NCBI RefSeq assembly: GCF_022538115.1
Contig: NZ_JAKZAL010000010.1
Location: 117,094-181,093, forward strand
Length of the DNA: 64,000 nucleotides
Reading direction: 5' to 3'
Source: Cognataquiflexum rubidum
Lineage (GTDB): Bacteria; Bacteroidota; Bacteroidia; Cytophagales; Cyclobacteriaceae
In this document: positions 42,274 through 49,704 of the stretch, piece after piece
Layout: the number at the start of each line of letters is the position of its first letter
Numbering within the stretch: the first letter of the stretch is position 1
Translations under genes and position numbers: made by a program
Notes under the pieces: model-generated
Database searches by the model: none
What the model saw: only the letters and a program-made list of their open reading frames with translations
Told to the model about the DNA's origin: nothing

Positions 42274-42903
42274 TCAAATCTCTTCAAGTTCTTTTCCTGG
42301 CTTTGGATAACTCAATCTTGCGATTTTTTTTCCTACATGGTACTCATCCAAACCTGTAACCGTAACTGTCCCCAATACATTCAGATCCAGTGAACCGTCA
42401 GATCTCAGACCTTTTTCCTCAACCCAGACATGTTCGATGGCTCCAATGAGTAGTTCCGTACCGTTGACCTGGAGGGTTTGGGTTTCTACCAACTTGCACC
42501 CTACTTTCACCGGACTTTTGGCTACAAATGGGGCAAAAAATTCTTCTATGTATTCTTCATCCAATCCTGTGGCTTCGAATTCTGAACCGGAATACCTTGC
42601 CGCCGTTTGGTGGGCTTCCCGGTAGAAATCTTCTGTAACATGATTGAGGGTAAAATACCCTGTTTCAAGGATATTTTCGAGGGTATGCCTTTCGACTGAA
42701 TGAGGTCTGAACAAAATCCCCACCAAAGGAGGACTGGCTCCGATATGAAAAACCTGGGAGAAAGGAGAAAGATTGGTAACTCCTTTCAAGCTCTTTGTAC
42801 CGATGAGATTCAGGCTTTTGTAACCTGAGAGGCAATTGATAAAATCTCTTCTAAAAGACGATTCGGCCTCCAAAATGGAAGCCTTATCGAAATGCTTCAT
42901 CAT
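42274..42903 (-). CDS. flavin reductase-like FMN-binding protein
   Basis: A 209-residue split-barrel flavin reductase-like protein: VTNLSPFSQVFHIGASPPLV, ILFRPHSVERHTLENILETG, VKVGCKLVETQTLQVNGTEL, LLIGAIEHVWVEEKG and IGDVTVTGLDEYH-type end. It may reduce FMN with NAD(P)H or merely bind it. The ATG at 42903 overlaps the stop of the upstream STAS-like gene (ATGA). It is the last gene of the pterin-containing run 42274-45571. Confidence 0.85.
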   Translation of the reverse strand: MMKHFDKASILEAESSFRRDFINCLSGYKSLNLIGTKSLKGVTNLSPFSQVFHIGASPPLVGILFRPHSVERHTLENILETGYFTLNHVTEDFYREAHQTAARYSGSEFEATGLDEEYIEEFFAPFVAKSPVKVGCKLVETQTLQVNGTELLIGAIEHVWVEEKGLRSDGSLDLNVLGTVTVTGLDEYHVGKKIARLSYPKPGKELEEI

Positions 42904-43343
42904 ATCAAAATGGCTTCTTCAATGGAATTACAATATTTAATATCCAAAAGGTGGATAATATTATCAGGATTGTTTTTCAGGATTTGTTCTTTGGAAATCA
43001 TTACCATTTTTTCAAACCATTTTTCTTCCGGAAGGATTTTGCGGTGCTGGTCCACGCCGAGCTCAAGCATTTTATTTTTCCAGTGAAGGAAGTACCACTC
43101 CATACTAGGTTGGTGAAAAGCCCGGAGAGATCTTTTATCAAAAATGAATTTTCTGAACTTTCCTTTTTCTATGATTCTGGTGATATGGATAAAGGTGGTT
43201 TTGAAATCATCAATGGGAATATAGTCTGTCAATAACTCACAGATGATCATTCCTTTTTCTTGATTGGCGTATACCTTGGCGTACTTTTCTTCAAAAATAA
43301 GCCCGAAGTTGTTGAGATCGATGGTATTGGCAGTGATATTCAT
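42900..43343 (-). CDS. STAS/SpoIIAA-like hypothetical protein
   Basis: A 147-residue protein with alternating strands and helices: GLIFEEKYAKVYANQEKGMI, CELLTDYIPIDDFKTTFIHI, IIEKGKFRKFIFDKRSLRAF, then MEWYFLHWKNKMLELGVDQH. The layout is that of SpoIIAA/STAS-like proteins of Bacteroidetes, without an obvious ligand. It overlaps the flavin reductase gene by 4 nt; role unknown. Confidence 0.62.
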   Translation of the reverse strand: MNITANTIDLNNFGLIFEEKYAKVYANQEKGMIICELLTDYIPIDDFKTTFIHITRIIEKGKFRKFIFDKRSLRAFHQPSMEWYFLHWKNKMLELGVDQHRKILPEEKWFEKMVMISKEQILKNNPDNIIHLLDIKYCNSIEEAILI

Positions 43344-43363
43344 GATGGTGTCTGGGATTATTT

Positions 43364-43627
43364 TTAGTGAAACGACCGGTTTTTCATGTTTTTACCATTT
43401 GTAACTTCTTCCTTGAAGCTACCTAGATTCTCTTCAAGACGGATGGCATATTCCAAAGTTGTCTTGATCAGTTCTTGCTGGGAATGAATCTGCTCTTTCA
43501 ATCTGGAAAGCTCTCTGTTCATGTCCCCCAATTTGGCTTCATACTCTTTCTTTAGCCTTTCCTTTTCCAGTCTGGCTTTTTCCAGTTCTTCCTTGAAAAT
43601 CAAAAATGATTCTGGTGGAGTCCTCAT
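43364..43627 (-). CDS. small coiled-coil protein
   Basis: An 87-residue protein, mostly one coiled coil (EELEKARLEKERLKKEYEAK, LGDMNRELSRLKEQIHSQQE), with a short basic C-terminus. No known family. It is 20 nt upstream of the STAS-like gene and probably part of the same transcript. Confidence 0.6.
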   Translation of the reverse strand: MRTPPESFLIFKEELEKARLEKERLKKEYEAKLGDMNRELSRLKEQIHSQQELIKTTLEYAIRLEENLGSFKEEVTNGKNMKNRSFH

Positions 43628-43705
43628 AATGTCTAAAACTTTATAATAGGGAGAATACCCAATCGTAATACAATAATCCTCAATAAATGTTTGAAATCTT
43701 CGAAA

Positions 43706-44392
43706 TTACATTCCTCTGACCGAAGACATTCCTCCGTCAAGGTGTAAAACCTGACCTGTCATCCACGCCGCATCGGGGGAAAGTAAAAATAACACAGCAC
43801 CGGCTATGTCCTCTGGCTGACCATACCTACCGAGTGGATGTCTTTTGTTGGAGGCTTCTTTTTTATCGTCATTGCCCAAAAGTGCTGAGGCCAAAGGTGT
43901 ATCTGTCAGCGAGGGGGCGACCACATTGACCCTGATTTTGTTGGGTGCCCATTCGGCTGCCAGAGATTTTGCCAAACCTTCGACTGCTCCTTTGGCACTG
44001 GAAATGGAGGAATGAAATCCAAGGCCCACCTGCACCGCAACGGTACTAAAAAGGACAACAGATGCTGATTCAGATTTTTTTAAGCCCTTGAGACAAGCAT
44101 GTAACACCCTTACAGCTCCAAGGACATTGACTTCGTAATCTTTTTGAAAATCTTCAATCGAAAACCGGTGAAAAGGCTTCAGACTGATAGTGCCCGGACA
44201 ATAAACAAGTCCATCAATCACTTCCGGAAGTCCGGCAATTGAATCAAATTTTTCGGTGACATCGAGGTGTGACTCACCTTCACCTGACCTATGAAAAGGA
44301 AAAACATTTGCTCCCAAAGCCCTTGATTTTTCAATGATTGACTTGCCTATACCCGAATTACCACCGATGATGACAATGTTTTTATGATTCAT
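43706..44392 (-). CDS. short-chain dehydrogenase-like protein missing the catalytic Tyr
   Basis: A 228-residue SDR: cofactor loop GGNSGIGKS (about 10-18), YCPGTIS, Ser in VVLFSTVAV (about 112-120), KIRVNVVAPSLTDTPLA and MTGQVLHLDGGMSSV. At the YxxxK position the sequence is I130-S-S-A-K134, so the catalytic tyrosine is replaced by Ile. It stands between folE and a coiled-coil gene. If active it could act on a pterin (sepiapterin reductase is an SDR), but the lost Tyr argues against normal catalysis. Confidence 0.78.
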   Translation of the reverse strand: MNHKNIVIIGGNSGIGKSIIEKSRALGANVFPFHRSGEGESHLDVTEKFDSIAGLPEVIDGLVYCPGTISLKPFHRFSIEDFQKDYEVNVLGAVRVLHACLKGLKKSESASVVLFSTVAVQVGLGFHSSISSAKGAVEGLAKSLAAEWAPNKIRVNVVAPSLTDTPLASALLGNDDKKEASNKRHPLGRYGQPEDIAGAVLFLLSPDAAWMTGQVLHLDGGMSSVRGM

Positions 44393-44452
44393 AATTGGTT
44401 TTTTTATAAAATCTTTTTGGAAAAAAAATGTTTGAAAACCTGGTGATAAAAA

Positions 44453-44478
44453 AAAACCGGGACTGATGTCCCGGTTTG
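44453..44478 (-). terminator. terminator of folE
   Basis: AACCGGGAC / GTCCCGGTT with loop TGAT, 26 nt after the folE stop, with a run of nine Ts on the minus strand (AAAAAAAAA on the plus strand before the stem). Confidence 0.88.
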
Positions 44479-44502
44479 ATTTGGTTCAGTTTTCAACTAC
44501 GA

Positions 44503-45201
44503 TTATTTCATGCTGATATATTTCATGAACTCCGTTCTGGAAGCTTCATCTTTCTCAAACTTCCCGCTGTAATAAGAAGTGACGGTCGCACTGTTGACGT
44601 CTTGGATCCCTCTGCTTGATACACACATGTGGTGCGCATCGATGATGACGGCAATATCTTCTGTTCCCAGCATTTCTTTCAACTCATTGCCGATCTGCAT
44701 CGTCAATCTTTCCTGCACCTGTGGTCTTTTGGCAAAGTACTGTACTATCCTGTTGATTTTGGAAAGCCCAATAACTGTTCCGTTTGATATATAGGCGACG
44801 TGAGCCTTTCCGATGATCGGGACGAAGTGGTGTTCACAGTTGGAGTGGAAAGTAATGTCCTTCTCCACCAACATCTCATTGTACTTGTATTTGTTTTCAA
44901 AAAGCTTTACATCCGGCTTGTTTTTGGGATCAAGACCACTGAAAATTTCTTTGATGTACATTTTGGCCACTCTTTTTGGGGTTCCTTTCAGGCTGTCATC
45001 TGTCAGGTCAAGTCCCAAAACATGCATAATTTCTCTGAAATGCTTTTCGATAAGCTCCATCTTGAGCTCATCATCCATCTCGAAAGCATCTTCTCTCAGT
45101 GGAGTATCGTGGGAAGTCCCGATGTGTTCATCCCCCATTTCGTCATAAGATTGAGAAAAATTAATTCCCATCGTATTCAACAAAGTTTCTTTCTGTTTCA
45201 T
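44503..45201 (-). CDS. folE: GTP cyclohydrolase I
   Basis: Converts GTP to 7,8-dihydroneopterin triphosphate. In 232 residues: DSLKGTPKRVAKMYIKEIFS, HSNCEHHFVPIIGKAHVAYI (zinc Cys/His), VIGLSKINRIVQYFAKRPQV, ERLTMQIGNELKEML and DAHHMCVSSRGIQDVNSATV (second zinc Cys). An N-terminal extension of about 45 residues precedes the core. It overlaps the upstream 6-pyruvoyl-tetrahydropterin-synthase-like gene by 41 nt, so the two pterin enzymes are translationally linked. Confidence 0.96.
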   Translation of the reverse strand: MKQKETLLNTMGINFSQSYDEMGDEHIGTSHDTPLREDAFEMDDELKMELIEKHFREIMHVLGLDLTDDSLKGTPKRVAKMYIKEIFSGLDPKNKPDVKLFENKYKYNEMLVEKDITFHSNCEHHFVPIIGKAHVAYISNGTVIGLSKINRIVQYFAKRPQVQERLTMQIGNELKEMLGTEDIAVIIDAHHMCVSSRGIQDVNSATVTSYYSGKFEKDEASRTEFMKYISMK

Positions 45202-45571
45202 ATAGCCGAATCGTTAAGTCGTATTTAGTGTCGATTTTTTTCCTTAAAATATTCCAAATAACCACAGCGATATTTTCCGCTGTTGGGTTGAGATTTTTGA
45301 ATTCATCTGTATCTAAGTTTAAATTTTTATGATCAAATTTATTTAGTACCTGTGATTTGATTAAATCACTTAATATTTTCATGTCATACACATAACCCGT
45401 TCCGGGATCGATGGGTCCCAAAAGCTTTACTATCAATTCGTAATTATGACCATGAAAATTGGGATTGTTGCACTTCCCAAAAACACGCTCGTTTTCTTCT
45501 GTTGACCAATCAGGGTTGTGTAACCTATGTGCTGCGTTGAAATGCTCTTTTCTATATACTGCTACTTTCAT
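45161..45571 (-). CDS. 6-pyruvoyl-tetrahydropterin synthase/QueD-like protein
   Basis: A 136-residue T-fold enzyme: FNAAHRLHNPDWSTEENERV (zinc His), CNNPNFHGHNYELIVKLLGP (HxH zinc and catalytic Cys), GYVYDMKILSDLIKSQ, KFDHKNLNLDTDEFK and LYETERNFVEYDG. It could make 6-carboxy-tetrahydropterin for queuosine or 6-pyruvoyl-tetrahydropterin; position directly before folE, both acting on GTP-derived pterin, is seen. Which product applies is not decided here. Confidence 0.9.
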   Translation of the reverse strand: MKVAVYRKEHFNAAHRLHNPDWSTEENERVFGKCNNPNFHGHNYELIVKLLGPIDPGTGYVYDMKILSDLIKSQVLNKFDHKNLNLDTDEFKNLNPTAENIAVVIWNILRKKIDTKYDLTIRLYETERNFVEYDGN

Positions 45572-45874
45572 TGTTTATCAAACAGGAGTTTATTAATTTT
45601 TGTTTAATATTTATTTAATTTCTTTAAACAAAAATTTCAAACGATTGATTATCAGATAGGAATATCTGTAATTTTTATGAATAATTTCTAAACTTATATA
45701 AAGGATGCCTTTTAACATTTATCCACGTTAAAACAGTTCCAATAAATAAACCTGACTTATAGTTTCAGTCATTCACAAATAATACTCCAAGAAAATTGGA
45801 TATAATGGCACTGGATTTGTAAGTTTGGCGTTATACAATTTCTTTTGTAATTCCCAGACTATCAATCATATATA
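45572..45874. other. AT-rich divergent intergenic region
   Basis: About 300 nt between the pterin operon (minus) and the YkuD_2 gene (plus). Strongly AT-rich, with runs such as TTTTTGTTTAATATTTATTT. I find no gene, hairpin or riboswitch fold I would defend; it probably holds the promoters of both sides. Confidence 0.5.
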
Positions 45875-46585
45875 ATGCGAAAACTCACTCTAGTCCTTGT
45901 TTTACTGCTCGGCAGCTCTATCTCCACCCATTTTTTTGTCAACAGTTCTCCTTCTTCTATCCTCAAGGAGCTATCTTTCGAGAACCACCTCATCGAACTT
46001 GTCAGCTCAAATTCTGCCAATGTGTCCATTGAAATCCCCGAAAGAGAAATTTTGTCATACGGCATCAAAGGGTATCTGAAAATGCAGGAGGACGGAAAAA
46101 TTTCGAATGGCAAACCACTGACTGTTATCGACTTTTCTTTGCCCTCCACGGAAAAAAGAATGTGGATCATTGACATGAAAGACGGCCTTATCCTACACTA
46201 CGGCCTTGTATCCCATGGCAGGAATTCAGGTGACCTGATGGCAAAGCAATTTTCGAACGTTAGTTCTTCTTATATGAGCAGCCTTGGGTTTTATCTTACA
46301 GGAGAAACCTACCAAGGCAAACACGGATATTCTTTGAGGCTTGACGGTCTCGAAAAAGGATTCAATGACAAAGCGAGAGAGCGTGCCATTGTTATCCATG
46401 GTGCTGATTATGCCCATGAAAATTTCATCAAACAAACCGGGAGATTGGGGAGAAGTCTGGGTTGTCCAGCCTTGCCAAATGAAATCGCAAATGAGGTGAT
46501 TGACATGATCAAAGAGCAATCTCTCCTATTTATCTATGGCAAAGACAAAGAATATTTGGACAAATCTGTTTTCTTAAATACCTGA
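45875..46585 (+). CDS. murein L,D-transpeptidase catalytic-domain protein (YkuD_2 type)
   Basis: A 236-residue secreted protein with an N-terminal signal (MRKLTLVLVLLLGSSISTHF) and a YkuD_2-type domain: FSLPSTEKRMWIIDMKDGLI, VSHGRNSGDLMAKQFSNV, SSLGFYLTGETYQGKHGYSL and ERAIVIHGADYA followed by GRLGRSLGCPALP, which carries the His and the catalytic Cys. Likely to act on peptidoglycan in the periplasm. Its 3' end overlaps the convergent L,D-transpeptidase gene by 12 nt. Confidence 0.85.
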   Translation: MRKLTLVLVLLLGSSISTHFFVNSSPSSILKELSFENHLIELVSSNSANVSIEIPEREILSYGIKGYLKMQEDGKISNGKPLTVIDFSLPSTEKRMWIIDMKDGLILHYGLVSHGRNSGDLMAKQFSNVSSSYMSSLGFYLTGETYQGKHGYSLRLDGLEKGFNDKARERAIVIHGADYAHENFIKQTGRLGRSLGCPALPNEIANEVIDMIKEQSLLFIYGKDKEYLDKSVFLNT

Positions 46586-48265
46586 TTTTTTGATCCGATT
46601 TTCTTTGAGGGCGGTATAAATTTCTCCGTCCCTGTTATAGATATCATCCCTGAAATAAATGTTTCCCCTGGAATCTGACCAATATGTCAGGTAAATGATG
46701 GCGACAGGAATCTTCCTGTTTAGATTGACAGTCTGTTCTTTTGTCTGATGCATGGCAGAGTTGATTTTTTCATCCGTCCATGCAGGATCATGTGACAACA
46801 AGATTTTAGCAAAGTCAAAAGGCCTTTGAATCCGGATACAGCCGTGACTTAGGGCCCTATCTTCCCTTTCAAACAAACTTCTGGAAGGAGTGTCATGGAT
46901 ATAAACACTGTTTTTATTTGGGAACATAAACTTTACAAGGCCCAACGAATTATTCTCACCTGGCTCTTGGCGGACTGTATAAGGGAATGACCTAGCGCTA
47001 ACCTTGGACCAATCAATAGAGGAAGGATCAATGGTCCCACCTGACGAATTCAACAATTTCATATTGTTTCTAGACAGGTATCGGGGATCCTTTTTGACTT
47101 TTGGGACAATCTCATTTCTGGTTATGGAGGTGGGTACTGTCCAAGTCGGGCTAAAGACAATGTAAGACATCAGGGCACTGAATTGCGGGGTAGAATGGTA
47201 ACTTTTTCCAACAATCACTTTGGAAGTCAGCACTGTGTCCAATTTTTGAATAAAATCAAGTTGAAAATTTGCTGTATTGACCAAGATCAACTCCATCTCC
47301 TTGATGGTGTCCGGAAGCCAGCGAAGTCTCTCCAGGTTGACAGTTGCGGTGGCGATTAAGTCCAAAGGCTTTTGGTTGAGGGCCTGAATCGTCCCCTTAC
47401 CGATCACTCCGTCGGTTTCCATGCCAAATCGTTTTTGGATCATTTTGATGCCGTCCATCATCAGACTATCATATACCTTTTCATCCAAAGGCTGATATGG
47501 CTTTAAAAAGCCCCAAAAATATAGTCTTTCTCTGATTTCAGGCAATTGGTTATGGTCATCACCCAGTTTGATGGATTTGTCTATTTTCAGGTTTTTCCAA
47601 GTGGCAATGGGTTCCTTTTCAAACCTCTTTTGCTCTTCAAAAAGCTCCCTCAACCCATCTCGCATTTTTTTGTAAATGCTAAAAGCAGGATAAAAACCCT
47701 CAATACTTGATCTAAGACTTCCGGATTGGATGGCGGCCCCAAGCTGCCGGTCAATCATAAGCTCAGGTACATTCCGCTGGATACTCCATGTGGTTTTTAA
47801 GCTTTCAGGGTCTACTTTTCCCAAAAAAAGATGAGAAGAAAGCATGATGTAAGCATCCGTCAGCAACACGTCGACTGCAGCGAGTTCCATGGATTTCAAT
47901 TGTTCTCCTGATTTTTTTGCAGCTTCAAAGCGGTCAAAATAACCATTAATGGCCTGAAAATGATAGTCATCAGGATTAAGTCCATCAAACTTTGACTGCG
48001 CAATTTCATAGCGCATTTCATAGGCAATTTCCGGAAGGATTTGGTTTTTGACCCATGCCGGTTCAAAATTTCTTTCTCCGTAAAACCTATGGATCACTAC
48101 CGAACTGAAAAGCTCATTTTCACCAATCCTGGGTCTTTCTTCCGGACTGTTGCTTTCTAGGTATTGCCGGATAAAGGAATCAATGCCGTTTTCGTCCGGG
48201 GCTTGCTGCGCAAAAAGAGAGACATGCAAAATGCATGTAAAAAACCCCAATAAAACCCTTTTCAT
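46574..48265 (-). CDS. L,D-transpeptidase, YcbB/LdtD-like
   Basis: A 563-residue periplasmic L,D-transpeptidase. A signal peptide (MKRVLLGFFTCILHVSLFAQ) is followed by a long helical scaffold (about 25-260), a peptidoglycan-binding domain (MIQKRFGMETDGVIGKGTIQ, about 278-297) and the YkuD domain with VNTANFQLDFIQ, FSPTWTVPTSITRNEIVPKV and RALSHGCIRIQRPF (catalytic Cys). The inserted loop and layout match E. coli YcbB (LdtD), which forms 3-3 crosslinks. It is a single-gene unit, convergent with another L,D-transpeptidase-type gene. Confidence 0.9.
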   Translation of the reverse strand: MKRVLLGFFTCILHVSLFAQQAPDENGIDSFIRQYLESNSPEERPRIGENELFSSVVIHRFYGERNFEPAWVKNQILPEIAYEMRYEIAQSKFDGLNPDDYHFQAINGYFDRFEAAKKSGEQLKSMELAAVDVLLTDAYIMLSSHLFLGKVDPESLKTTWSIQRNVPELMIDRQLGAAIQSGSLRSSIEGFYPAFSIYKKMRDGLRELFEEQKRFEKEPIATWKNLKIDKSIKLGDDHNQLPEIRERLYFWGFLKPYQPLDEKVYDSLMMDGIKMIQKRFGMETDGVIGKGTIQALNQKPLDLIATATVNLERLRWLPDTIKEMELILVNTANFQLDFIQKLDTVLTSKVIVGKSYHSTPQFSALMSYIVFSPTWTVPTSITRNEIVPKVKKDPRYLSRNNMKLLNSSGGTIDPSSIDWSKVSARSFPYTVRQEPGENNSLGLVKFMFPNKNSVYIHDTPSRSLFEREDRALSHGCIRIQRPFDFAKILLSHDPAWTDEKINSAMHQTKEQTVNLNRKIPVAIIYLTYWSDSRGNIYFRDDIYNRDGEIYTALKENRIKKSGI

Positions 48266-48301
48266 TTGTTTTTGATTTATCGTTTATGAAACATCTATCT
48301 G

Positions 48302-49150
48302 CTATTTGACTGAAAAATCCTGATACTTCTGACCAAGTTCCCAAGTCTCTTTCAACATAGTCAGGAAATCCTTCATCCTGTTCAGAGGAATGAGGTTTGG
48401 TCCGTCACTGAGTGCTTTGGCCGGCTCAGGATGCGTTTCTATAAAAAAACCATCAACTCCTGCCGCAGCCGCTGCTCTCGCCAAAAACGGGGCAAATTCC
48501 CTCTGTCCGCCACTTGTGCCTCCCATGCCACCGGGTTGCTGCACACTGTGTGTTATATCAAAAACCACCGGAGCAAATTGCCTCATAATCGGCAGCGCCC
48601 TCATATCGACCACAAGATTGTGGTAACCAAGGGTAAATCCACGCTCAGTCAGACAAACATTCTCATTGCCTGTGGACCGTACTTTGGTGACCGCATACTG
48701 CATGTCCTCCGGCGCCATAAACTGGCCCCTCTTGATTTTTACTGCTTTTCCTGTCTGTCCTGCAGCAAGCAATAAATCTGTCTGCCTGCAAAGAAATGCG
48801 GGAATTTGAAGCACATCCACTACTTCTGCAACTTCTTCAGCCTGATAACTTTCATGAATGTCAGTGACCAAGGGAACGTTAAGTGCTTTACCGACTCTCT
48901 GAAGAACTTCCAATGACTTGTCCATTCCGATACTACGGAATGAAGATGAAGATGTCCTGTTTGCCTTATCAAATGAAGCTTTGAAAACGTAAGAAAAACC
49001 AAGTTTGTCGGCATACTCTTTTACAGAACTGCCAATCTCCATACAGATGTCAAAGCTTTCGACTGCGCACGGACCTGCAAACAAAACAGGTTTGCCAGTT
49101 CCCAAGACGATGTCTTCGGTAATCCTCATTGGTTGGGTAAATTTCTCCAT
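48302..49150 (-). CDS. kdsA: 3-deoxy-8-phosphooctulonate (KDO-8-P) synthase
   Basis: Condenses arabinose-5-phosphate with phosphoenolpyruvate in the KDO branch of LPS synthesis. In 282 residues: FAGPCAVESFDICMEIGSSV, KASFDKANRTSSSSFRSIGM, VTDIHESYQAEEVAEVVDVL, KRGQFMAPEDMQ, FDITHSVQQPGG and IETHPEPAKALSDGPNLI. It starts 1 nt after the stop of kdsC and shares an operon with it. Confidence 0.96.
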   Translation of the reverse strand: MEKFTQPMRITEDIVLGTGKPVLFAGPCAVESFDICMEIGSSVKEYADKLGFSYVFKASFDKANRTSSSSFRSIGMDKSLEVLQRVGKALNVPLVTDIHESYQAEEVAEVVDVLQIPAFLCRQTDLLLAAGQTGKAVKIKRGQFMAPEDMQYAVTKVRSTGNENVCLTERGFTLGYHNLVVDMRALPIMRQFAPVVFDITHSVQQPGGMGGTSGGQREFAPFLARAAAAAGVDGFFIETHPEPAKALSDGPNLIPLNRMKDFLTMLKETWELGQKYQDFSVK

Positions 49151-49151
49151 A

Positions 49152-49703
49152 TTATGGGTTGAGATATTTGTCTATGATATCGGACAACTGTCCTTTTGAT
49201 TGTAATATTAAGTCGGACACTTCCCGGAAAACGCCTTGGCCGCCATTGAGGCAGGACACAAAATCAACATGGGCACTGATATAGGGCAATGCGTCTGCGG
49301 GGCATGCCGAGAATCCAACTTTCCTGATCAGAGGAAGATCAATCAGGTCGTCTCCGATGTAGGCCACCTCTTCGACCATAAGGTCCAATACTTCTAGGAT
49401 CTCTTCCAATTTTTGCGCTTTGTCACGCACACCATGGTAATGGAAGTCAAAGTTAAGTTCCTCGCACCTGTTTTCTACCACTTTGGAATTCCTTCCTGTA
49501 ATGGCCCCGACGAGGATTCCGCTTTTGCGGAGATGGGAGACAATAAACCCATCCTTGACATTGAATCGTTTGTATTCCAATCCGTTGTCATCATAAATGA
49601 TCCCACCATCAGTCAAAACACCATCCACATCCGTGATGAGCAATTTGATTTTTTCTGCTTTATGGGCGATTTCTTCTGTAATTCCTGAAAGATATTTCTG
49701 CAT
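49152..49703 (-). CDS. kdsC: KDO-8-phosphate phosphatase, HAD family
   Basis: A 183-residue HAD phosphatase: KIKLLITDVDGVLTDGGIIY (DxD nucleophile), AITGRNSKVVENRCEELN, and EVAYIGDDLIDLPLIRKVGF (motif IV). In KdsC this small form removes the phosphate from KDO-8-P, and it lies between the nitrilase fusion and kdsA. The ATG at 49703 is used; the frame open to 49757 runs into the preceding gene. Confidence 0.92.
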   Translation of the reverse strand: MQKYLSGITEEIAHKAEKIKLLITDVDGVLTDGGIIYDDNGLEYKRFNVKDGFIVSHLRKSGILVGAITGRNSKVVENRCEELNFDFHYHGVRDKAQKLEEILEVLDLMVEEVAYIGDDLIDLPLIRKVGFSACPADALPYISAHVDFVSCLNGGQGVFREVSDLILQSKGQLSDIIDKYLNP

Positions 49704-49704
49704 T

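Noticed and set aside
43706..44392. Functional sepiapterin reductase
   Set aside because: The catalytic Tyr of YxxxK is Ile, so the function cannot be claimed from position next to folE.
45572..45874. Riboswitch (pterin or preQ1 type) before the QueD/folE pair
   Set aside because: No conserved stem or C-rich core can be seen; AT-rich only. A covariance search would decide.
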